Positions 1 through 4,281 of a stretch of 5,033 bases of DNA are shown one piece after another (within the stretch, counting starts at the first letter, position 1; each line of letters starts with the position of its first letter). A model generated the notes under the pieces. That model was not told the DNA's origin. It saw only the letters and a program-made list of their open reading frames with translations, and searched no databases. The DNA is from Bacillaceae bacterium (GTDB lineage Bacteria; Bacillota; Bacilli; Bacillales; Amphibacillaceae): contig JASLIE010000164.1 in assembly GCA_030152985.1 (NCBI GenBank), positions 1 to 5,033 of the forward strand, in the 5' to 3' direction. The translations under genes and the position numbers were made by a program.

Positions 1-615
1 AGTGAATTAAAAGCTAAAGAACAAGCTACAAATGAAGAAAGTAGATTAGAAGAAGAAGTTGCTTCACTTTATAATGACAACCAAACAGATCTTAAAGAAG
101 ATGTGACTCAAGAAAAATTATCTGACTTAAATATGCGTTTTGAAGCCGAAGAAAATAAAACAGAAACCAGTGCAAAACTACTGCTAGATGCAAATTATAT
201 GTTAGAGTTTTATACAGCTTTAAATGTTAAACCTGGTAGTGATTTAACTCAGCTTAATTTACCCCTCACTGAAGATAAGATTGAAGAACTTAGTTTAATT
301 CTTGAACAAATCGAAAACAAAAGCTTTGTAAAAGAAAAAGAAGCAAGCTTATTAAATGACGATCAAACAGATAATGTAGAAGAACAAGATGAGATAAGTG
401 AAACTGAAGATGAAGTAAGTGAGAGTTTTATAACCAACAAAGGATTTAAAACTGCAGCTGAAGCAGTCAAATGGGCTCAGGAAAACATGAGTGAAGGAGA
501 GAACTGGAGTAAGAAAGGGTTTACCTCATGGAAAACAAAACCCATTGCCGAAAAAGATGAGCAAGGAAAAACGACTAGTAAAGTTTATGAAATTGAATTT
601 AAAAAAGAAAATTAA
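1..615 (+). CDS. Acidic helical protein of unknown function, 3' part (5' end outside window)
   Basis: The reading frame is open from the first base to the TAA at 613-615, giving 204 visible residues. A GTG at 103 is in frame, but I see no good ribosome binding site there and the same glutamate/lysine-rich composition continues upstream, so it is an internal valine and the gene starts outside the window. Visible residues 1-140 are rich in Glu, Lys, Asp and Leu and look helical or coiled-coil. Two segments about 94 residues apart resemble each other: residues 17-30 (core ASLYNDNQTD) and 111-124 (core ASLLNDDQTD). A very acidic linker follows (about 125-143). The last 60 residues form a different module with spaced aromatics (AVKWAQENM, NWSKKGFTSW) ending in YEIEFKKEN, possibly a small folded domain. 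No membrane segment or LPXTG signal is seen in the visible part, so a cytoplasmic location is likely. I do not recognise the family. A strong hairpin follows the stop. Sure of coding, not of function. Confidence 0.85.
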   Translation, partial: SELKAKEQATNEESRLEEEVASLYNDNQTDLKEDVTQEKLSDLNMRFEAEENKTETSAKLLLDANYMLEFYTALNVKPGSDLTQLNLPLTEDKIEELSLILEQIENKSFVKEKEASLLNDDQTDNVEEQDEISETEDEVSESFITNKGFKTAAEAVKWAQENMSEGENWSKKGFTSWKTKPIAEKDEQGKTTSKVYEIEFKKEN

Positions 616-617
616 TT

Positions 618-657
618 AAGAGCCTTTCGTCAATTCTTTAATTGATGAAAGGCTCTT
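618..657. terminator. Bidirectional intrinsic terminator between convergent genes
   Basis: An 18-bp stem (618-635 with 640-657) encloses the four-base loop CTTT. All pairs are Watson-Crick except one G-T pair (629/646). The plus-strand U tract is poor (TTTGTT after CTC). On the minus strand the stem is followed by a more T-rich stretch (TTAATTAATTTT). It starts 3 nt after the stop of the left-edge gene and lies 7 nt beyond the stop of the leftward four-gene operon, so it probably ends both transcripts, more efficiently for the leftward one. Confidence 0.85.
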
Positions 658-664
658 TGTTCAA

Positions 665-871
665 CTATACAGGTAGAAATAGGAGTAATATCCCTATCAT
701 AAAGGATAGGGTTGAAAAAACAATATAAACAATGACAAATCGCTTCTGAGCATTTTGTTCAAGCGAATCAGATTCAGCTTTCATTTGTCTATGTGTATGA
801 TAAGCAACATAAGCAAAAACAACACTAACCGCAATAAATATATAAGGAACTAGTTTGCTTAGCAAGTTCAT
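665..871 (-). CDS. Small two-helix membrane protein, last gene of the ABC transporter operon
   Basis: This is a 68-residue protein of unrecognised family. Two hydrophobic helices are visible, about residues 8-26 and 45-66, joined by a polar, charged loop (HTHRQMKAESDSLEQNAQKR). The protein ends on the second helix, so it is a hairpin-like membrane protein. Its ATG at 869-871 directly follows the TAA of the ABC ATPase (TAAATG), and a GGTGG ribosome binding site (879-883) lies inside the ATPase's last codons, so the two are almost certainly co-transcribed and translationally coupled. The first helix ends in YVAYHTH; these Tyr and His residues at the membrane edge could bind haem or metal, but that is only a suggestion. 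It could be an accessory subunit of the transporter or an unrelated passenger. The tight coupling and clean membrane topology make it a convincing gene despite its length. Confidence 0.8.
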   Translation of the reverse strand: MNLLSKLVPYIFIAVSVVFAYVAYHTHRQMKAESDSLEQNAQKRFVIVYIVFSTLSFMIGILLLFLPV

Positions 872-1555
872 TTAATAACCACCATCTGTTTGTAATTCTA
901 ATACACCATCAGTCATTTTGTAAACAGTATCAAAATATTCAATTAACCTTATGTCATGTGTCACAACTAATGTGCTTGTGTTTTTATGCTTAGTTTCAGC
1001 CTTTAATAATTCCATTACTTCAAAAGCTTTTTCAGAATCTAGTGAAGCTGTCGGCTCATCTGCAAGTACAATAGACGGATTTGTATAAAGTGCTTTTGCA
1101 ATCGCTACCCGTTGCCTTTGTCCACCTGATAGTTCGTTTGGATATTTATTTTTAAGCGAATTAATTCCTAAATCTTTATAAAGGTTTGTTAATTCCGCTT
1201 TAGACATATTTCCTTTTTTTACTCGATTAAGTAACTCAAACTGTTTCTCTACAGTTAAAAATGGAACTAAGTTCGAAGCTTGTAAAACAAAGCCAATCTC
1301 TTCAAGACGCGTTTTAGAACGTTCATTTTTAGTCATGGCTTGCATGCTTTTATTATTAATCACAATTTCACCTGTTGTTGGCGTAAGCAAACCACCTACA
1401 AGCGTTAAAAAGGTGCTCTTTCCAGAACCAGAAGGTCCGATGATTGCAATCAGTTCACCCTTTGAGGCATGAAAATCCGTTGGTTTAAGTGCTTGAATTT
1501 CTTGTGCCCCATCGCTAAAAGTCTTGCTTACATTTTTAAGTGTTAGAATTGCCAT
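872..1555 (-). CDS. ABC transporter ATP-binding protein, MacB/LolD/HrtA type
   Basis: This 227-residue nucleotide-binding subunit would power the FtsX-type permease encoded just upstream by ATP hydrolysis at the cytoplasmic face of the membrane. All motifs are intact: Walker A GPSGSGKS (residues 40-47), Q-loop Gln92, signature LSGGQ (142-146), Walker B SIVLADEPT (161-169, catalytic Glu167), D-loop SLD (171-173) and H-loop His200. Length and motif spacing fit the stand-alone ATPases of MacB, LolD and HrtA systems, which work as dimers with two permeases. The ATG at 1553-1555 lies 4 nt after the permease stop and has an AGGAGG site 8 nt upstream (1564-1569). The ATPase itself does not reveal the substrate; HrtA (haem efflux) is inferred from the permease partner. 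Family assignment is certain, the HrtA assignment moderate. Confidence 0.96.
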   Translation of the reverse strand: MAILTLKNVSKTFSDGAQEIQALKPTDFHASKGELIAIIGPSGSGKSTFLTLVGGLLTPTTGEIVINNKSMQAMTKNERSKTRLEEIGFVLQASNLVPFLTVEKQFELLNRVKKGNMSKAELTNLYKDLGINSLKNKYPNELSGGQRQRVAIAKALYTNPSIVLADEPTASLDSEKAFEVMELLKAETKHKNTSTLVVTHDIRLIEYFDTVYKMTDGVLELQTDGGY

Positions 1556-1559
1556 TTTT

Positions 1560-2612
1560 TTATCCTCCTATCGCTTCAAGTGGATCAATCCGAACAATCG
1601 TTAAAACTGAAAATACGCCACCTATAATTGCTGTTAAGATTAAAATTAAACCATAAATTAACATAACTGAAATATCAAATGATACAGGAACAGCGGCAGG
1701 TAAACCTAAGCCTGTGAGCAAGGTCAAACCAAAACCGATTAAAACACCTATAAACGACAAGATAAAGGTTTGTGCAATAACAGAACGAGCAAGATAAGCA
1801 TTTGAAATCCCTTGAGCTTTCATAATACCAAACATGCTTATTTTTTGAACAGTTAAAACATACAAAAATATTGCTACAATAACTGTTGAAATAACGAATA
1901 AAAAACCAATCATAAAGGTAAGTGCCAAGTTTTGTTCACTATAGCCAGGTAATTTTTCAATAAATGACTCAATTTCAATCCGCTCAAAATCACTAGGTAG
2001 ATCATAGACTTCATCGCTTTTTACAATAATTCCGTTAATAAATTCATCTGTTCTTTTTTCATACTTAATTTCATTTACATCTTTTATATCACCATAAAGT
2101 ACCGGTGCTGCATTAAAACGCGCTTTGTCTGTGAAACCTACAATTTCGAGGGAAACATTAGAAGATGACAGTTCAATTTTATCACCTAGGTCAAAACCTT
2201 GTTCTTTTAATGCATCTGAAGCTACAACCTCATGCTGGCCCTTAGCTTCCTTTCCTTCAATTATATTTGGTTTAATAAACGAATCATCTTCTAAACCAAA
2301 ATAAAAGACATTCTTCTTATCTACTTCCTTTACAGCAATTGCAGATAGAACAGATAAAGCTGTTTGCTCCTTGGCATCTACCTGCTTTAAATCGGTGCGT
2401 GTAAAGTTTGATTGAGGTAAGCTTTTATCTGACTCCTCTGTTAAAACAATTGACGAAGCCTCCCATTTGTCAACAGATTCTCGGTTCATACTTCTAAGCC
2501 CTTCAGCTAAGCCTGATAAGAAAAACACGAGATAAGCAACTAACATTAAAACACCCATAATCAAAATAAATCTTAATTTATTTTTCTTAATCTCATTCCA
2601 AGCCAAAAACAC
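1560..2612 (-). CDS. FtsX/MacB-type ABC permease, HrtB-like
   Basis: This 350-residue permease has the four-helix FtsX layout: helix 1 at about 14-34, a large extracytoplasmic domain (35-230), then helices at about 231-253, 275-300 and 315-340. The charged stretch KISMFGIMKAQG (257-268) is the typical coupling region that contacts the ATPase, and the protein ends in DPLEAIGG, the common end of this family. Total length, the N-terminal pattern ending in LSGLAEGL and the VLTVQKISMFGIMKAQG region recall staphylococcal HrtB, the permease of the HrtBA haem-detoxification pump. This is from memory, not from an alignment. S. aureus has hrtA before hrtB as I recall; here the permease comes first, and no HssRS-type two-component system is in the window. 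The start is GTG (2610-2612), chosen for the AAGGAGG site ending 7 nt upstream. Alternative: a peptide or antimicrobial efflux pump of the same fold. Sure of family, moderately sure of the HrtB relation. Confidence 0.93.
   Translation of the reverse strand: MFLAWNEIKKNKLRFILIMGVLMLVAYLVFFLSGLAEGLRSMNRESVDKWEASSIVLTEESDKSLPQSNFTRTDLKQVDAKEQTALSVLSAIAVKEVDKKNVFYFGLEDDSFIKPNIIEGKEAKGQHEVVASDALKEQGFDLGDKIELSSSNVSLEIVGFTDKARFNAAPVLYGDIKDVNEIKYEKRTDEFINGIIVKSDEVYDLPSDFERIEIESFIEKLPGYSEQNLALTFMIGFLFVISTVIVAIFLYVLTVQKISMFGIMKAQGISNAYLARSVIAQTFILSFIGVLIGFGLTLLTGLGLPAAVPVSFDISVMLIYGLILILTAIIGGVFSVLTIVRIDPLEAIGG
1564..1569 (-). promoter_or_regulatory. Ribosome binding site of the ABC ATPase, inside the permease gene's end
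   Basis: On the minus strand AGGAGG sits 8 nt before the ATPase ATG. It is formed by the permease's last codons, ATA GGA GGA TAA (Ile-Gly-Gly-stop), so the conserved C-terminal Gly-Gly also supplies the Shine-Dalgarno sequence of the next gene. This supports translational coupling of permease and ATPase. Confidence 0.9.
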
Positions 2613-2617
2613 AGCGT

Positions 2618-2626
2618 CTCCTCCTT
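2618..2626 (-). promoter_or_regulatory. Ribosome binding site that fixes the GTG start of the permease
   Basis: Minus-strand AAGGAGGAG overlaps the TAA stop of the nitroreductase gene (TAAGGAGGAG) and leaves 7 nt between AAGGAGG and the GTG at 2612-2610. It decides in favour of the GTG start and links translation of the first two operon genes. Confidence 0.88.
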
Positions 2627-3200
2627 ATTCAATAAACTCTATTTTTTTACTTATTTCGATTCGAGACTTTTCTTTCGGTATTTTATCCGGATAACCCATT
2701 TGCAGTACTGCAGCTATTTTAAATTTTTCACTCGGAATACCTAGTGCCTCATAAAATTTATCATCGTACATATATGGTGTAATTGTCCATAACATACCAA
2801 CACCGTACTCCCAGGCAGCTAATTGTGCGTTTTGAATAAAAGCACTTACTGCTGAATAATCCTCTTCATATTTAATGATATCACTTTCTTTTTCAAAATA
2901 AATGAGTGCGTGATGTGGAATTTCCATTAAAAAATTCTTCATATAGTTGTTTGTTTTTAAAGTTGATTCCGCTGAATCAGATTTTAACATACCTAACCTT
3001 TGATAACTCTTAATAATTTCATCTATAAACTTCTTCTTTCCCTTACCTTGATATAACTTAATCTCCCAAGGCTCTTTCATATAATGTGTGGGTGCCCAAG
3101 AAGCATAAGTAAATATATCCTTTAAAATTTCATTTGAAACATCAATTTTTTTAAATGTATGAATAGACCTTCTTTCTTTAATTGTTTTTAAAATAGACAT
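2625..3200 (-). CDS. Nitroreductase-family flavoprotein (YdjA-like)
   Basis: This 191-residue protein belongs to the FMN-dependent nitroreductase fold, whose members use NAD(P)H to reduce nitro compounds, quinones, flavins or other acceptors in the cytosol, usually as homodimers. Visible landmarks are the N-terminal FMN-phosphate motif RRSI (10-13), the APTHYMKEPW segment (36-45), which resembles the RAP-x-H-PW segment of YdjA-type short members, the helix with AQLAAWEYGVGMLW (125-138) and the C-terminal IAAVLQMGYP (162-171). The length is typical of the short YdjA subgroup. The ATG at 3198-3200 has AAGGAG (3209-3214) about 8 nt upstream. It is the first gene of the operon, 12 nt before the permease, so it may detoxify the same kind of redox-active compound that the pump exports; this is inference. 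The actual substrate cannot be deduced. Confidence 0.92.
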   Translation of the reverse strand: MSILKTIKERRSIHTFKKIDVSNEILKDIFTYASWAPTHYMKEPWEIKLYQGKGKKKFIDEIIKSYQRLGMLKSDSAESTLKTNNYMKNFLMEIPHHALIYFEKESDIIKYEEDYSAVSAFIQNAQLAAWEYGVGMLWTITPYMYDDKFYEALGIPSEKFKIAAVLQMGYPDKIPKEKSRIEISKKIEFIE

Positions 3201-3219
3201 CTAATCAACTCCTTAGTCT

Positions 3220-3229
3220 ATCATATAAC
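3220..3229 (-). promoter_or_regulatory. Possible -10 element of the leftward efflux operon
   Basis: On the minus strand TGTTATATGAT covers this site, giving TATGAT (3220-3225) as a -10 candidate with a TG motif just upstream. No good -35 lies about 17 nt upstream. If used, transcription would start around 3213, almost on the ribosome binding site (3208-3214), which is an unusually short leader, so the true promoter may be elsewhere in the region. Confidence 0.3.
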
Positions 3230-3265
3230 ATTTAAGATTTGAGCGCCTATGATAAACCCCAACTA

Positions 3266-3274
3266 TGTTATAAT
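3266..3274 (+). promoter_or_regulatory. Extended -10 promoter of the small membrane protein gene
   Basis: TGTTATAAT is a perfect extended -10 (TG-N-TATAAT, hexamer 3269-3274). There is no recognisable -35 at normal spacing, as is often tolerated with an extended -10. The start point would fall near 3281, giving a leader of about 24 nt that contains the ribosome binding site. Confidence 0.6.
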
Positions 3275-3290
3275 TAAATTAGATTGATTA

Positions 3291-3297
3291 GAGGAGG
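3291..3297 (+). promoter_or_regulatory. Ribosome binding site fixing the TTG start at 3305
   Basis: GAGGAGG lies 7 nt before TTG 3305-3307. An upstream in-frame TTG at 3284 would place this strong Shine-Dalgarno sequence inside the coding region and lacks one of its own, so 3305 is the start. Confidence 0.85.
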
Positions 3298-3304
3298 CTC
3301 TCAC

Positions 3305-3667
3305 TTGATTGCACGTAAATTCGCATCTAGCTTTTTAACTATTATTATTCTATCTTTCCTTATTCCGATTAAGGAATTGCTAAACCCTACTGGACTTGGT
3401 TATTTTAACGCATCCTTTACACTCATTCTTTATCTCACTCCGATGACACTTATTATTACAATGATGCCTTCCTACGCCATTGAAAGAGCTACTGAAAAAA
3501 AAGAACTGAGTTTAATTTTAAATTTTAGTTTACACATAGCTGTCGCACTTATTGGTTCTTTATTACTCTTCTTTTTTATGGGAGACGCATTTGCGCTTAT
3601 CCCTATTGTACTCATGCTTGGTTTTTTTATTATTGATCACTTTCTTCAACACTTAAAAAATAAATAG
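3305..3667 (+). CDS. Small polytopic membrane protein of unknown function
   Basis: This 120-residue protein begins at TTG 3305, preceded by GAGGAGG at ideal spacing. Hydrophobicity suggests four membrane helices: about residues 8-25, 36-54, 72-92 and 95-113. Helices 2 and 3 are joined by a polar stretch (PSYAIERATEKKE), and the C-terminus is basic (HFLQHLKNK). There is no signal peptide cleavage site, catalytic motif or recognisable family signature. I thought of the small Bacillus UPF0715-type membrane proteins but cannot support that. It is divergent from the nitroreductase/ABC operon, sharing its upstream region, and lies 70 nt before the ferritin gene in the same direction. Read-through into ferritin is possible, although ferritin has its own promoter elements. 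The strong promoter and ribosome binding site make it a real gene. Confidence 0.8.
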   Translation: MIARKFASSFLTIIILSFLIPIKELLNPTGLGYFNASFTLILYLTPMTLIITMMPSYAIERATEKKELSLILNFSLHIAVALIGSLLLFFFMGDAFALIPIVLMLGFFIIDHFLQHLKNK

Positions 3668-3691
3668 AGCTCAGTTACTTGTTTATTTTTT
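3655..3691 (+). terminator. Weak AT-only hairpin with T run, possible leaky terminator
   Basis: AAAAAATAAA (3655-3664) is exactly complementary to TTTATTTTTT (3682-3691) across a 17-nt loop, and further T residues follow to 3693. It overlaps the end of the membrane protein gene. An A/T-only stem is thermodynamically weak, so read-through to ferritin is likely. Its right arm overlaps the upstream promoter elements of ferritin. Confidence 0.25.
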
Positions 3692-3708
3692 TTGAGAGTG
3701 GGTATAAT
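3679..3708 (+). promoter_or_regulatory. Ferritin promoter: overlapping sigma-A-like and sigma-B-like elements
   Basis: The sigma-A reading is TTGTTT (3679-3684), 18 nt, then a perfect TATAAT (3703-3708). The sigma-B reading is GTTTAT (3681-3686), 13 nt, then GGGTAT (3700-3705). Against the Bacillales general-stress consensus GTTTAA-N12-15-GGGTAT this matches 11 of 12 bases with normal spacing. Transcription would begin about 3713-3716, giving a leader of some 22-25 nt. The two readings share the -10 region, so ferritin may be expressed in growth and also under general stress. Confidence 0.6.
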
Positions 3709-3737
3709 ATAAATACAAGATGAAAGGTGGAGATTAA

Positions 3738-4238
3738 ATGTTAAATGAAAAATTACAAGCTGCATTAAATGAACAATTAACACTTGAATTTGAAGCAGGT
3801 TACGTTTATATGTCAATGGCAGCTTACTTAGAACATAAAAGTTACGAAGGTTTTGCAACATACATGGTTGAACAAGCAAAAGAGGAATATGATCACGGCA
3901 TGCGAATCTATAATTACTTAAATGACCGGGGAGTCAGAGCCGAATTTAAAGCGCTCAATACCCCACCAACTGACTTTGATTCTGTCTTAGATGTCTTTCA
4001 AAAAGCACTTGCACATGAAAAGAAAGTAACTAAAAGCATTCACAATTTAGCTGATTTAGCAATGGACGTTAAGGATCATGCAACACTTTCTTTCTTAAAA
4101 TGGTTTATCGATGAACAAGTTGAAGAAGAAGCAACATTTGAAACACATATCGATTATATTTCACGTATCAAAAATGATGAGAATGCACTTTACATCTATG
4201 AACAAGAACTAGGTAAGCGTGACTATTCACAAGAATAA
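3738..4238 (+). CDS. ftnA: Ferritin (non-haem, bacterial FtnA type)
   Basis: This 166-residue ferritin subunit has the family's normal full length. Such proteins assemble into 24-subunit shells that oxidise Fe(II) and store it as ferric mineral in the cytoplasm. All ferroxidase-centre ligands known from E. coli FtnA are present at the same residue numbers: Glu17, Glu50, His53, Glu94 and Gln127, with the conserved Tyr24. The third-site acidic residues Glu49, Glu126, Glu129 and Glu130 are also present. The stretches SYEGFA, IYNYLNDRG, FIDEQVEEEA and the end LYIYEQELG resemble staphylococcal FtnA as I remember it. No haem-ligand Met of bacterioferritin type is evident, and the protein is longer than a Dps. 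The ATG at 3738 has AAAGGTGG with 7 nt spacing. The gene is monocistronic in appearance: own promoter upstream, strong palindromic terminator 2 nt after the stop. It may be induced by sigma-B and by iron or peroxide regulators. Confidence 0.97.
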   Translation: MLNEKLQAALNEQLTLEFEAGYVYMSMAAYLEHKSYEGFATYMVEQAKEEYDHGMRIYNYLNDRGVRAEFKALNTPPTDFDSVLDVFQKALAHEKKVTKSIHNLADLAMDVKDHATLSFLKWFIDEQVEEEATFETHIDYISRIKNDENALYIYEQELGKRDYSQE

Positions 4239-4240
4239 AT

Positions 4241-4281
4241 AAAAGCTAGTTATGTAGCGCGCGCTACATAACTAGCTTTTT
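4241..4281. terminator. 40-bp perfect palindrome, bidirectional terminator
   Basis: Positions 4241-4260 are exactly complementary to 4261-4280, with a GC-rich centre (GCGCGCGC) and AAAAG/CTTTT ends. As RNA it would form an 18-bp stem with a four-base GCGC loop. The plus strand ends in TTTTT (4277-4281) and the minus strand in TTTTATTTATT, so it can terminate both ferritin and the convergent transporter. It begins 2 nt after the ferritin stop, and its last base is the final base of the transporter's stop codon. Confidence 0.93.

Larger units (their letters stand above)
3201..3304. promoter_or_regulatory. Divergent intergenic region between the efflux operon and the membrane protein gene
   Basis: This 104-bp AT-rich stretch separates the leftward operon start (3200) from the rightward TTG start (3305). 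It must hold both start signals. An 8-bp inverted repeat, TATAACAT at 3224-3231 and ATGTTATA at 3265-3272, places a TGTTATA element facing each direction. The pentamer CTATG also occurs twice in direct orientation (3247-3251 and 3263-3267). No convincing -35 box is present on either side. Confidence 0.6.

Noticed and set aside
103..105. GTG as start of the left-edge gene
   Set aside because: The frame is open to the window edge with the same composition, the repeated motif lies upstream of it, and no good Shine-Dalgarno sequence precedes it.
3284..3304. Upstream TTG start of the small membrane protein adding MIRGGSH
   Set aside because: It would translate through the GAGGAGG site, lacks its own ribosome binding site and lies almost at the predicted transcription start.
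3201..3304. Classical Fur box or HssR-type direct repeat upstream of the efflux operon
   Set aside because: No 7-1-7 Fur palindrome is present and no convincing long direct repeat is seen; only the 5-base CTATG repeat and the short inverted repeat were found.
3646..3879. Leftward open frame of 77 codons overlapping ferritin
   Set aside because: It is antisense to the ferritin gene and its promoter, has no recognisable family features, and reads as a shadow of a well-supported gene.
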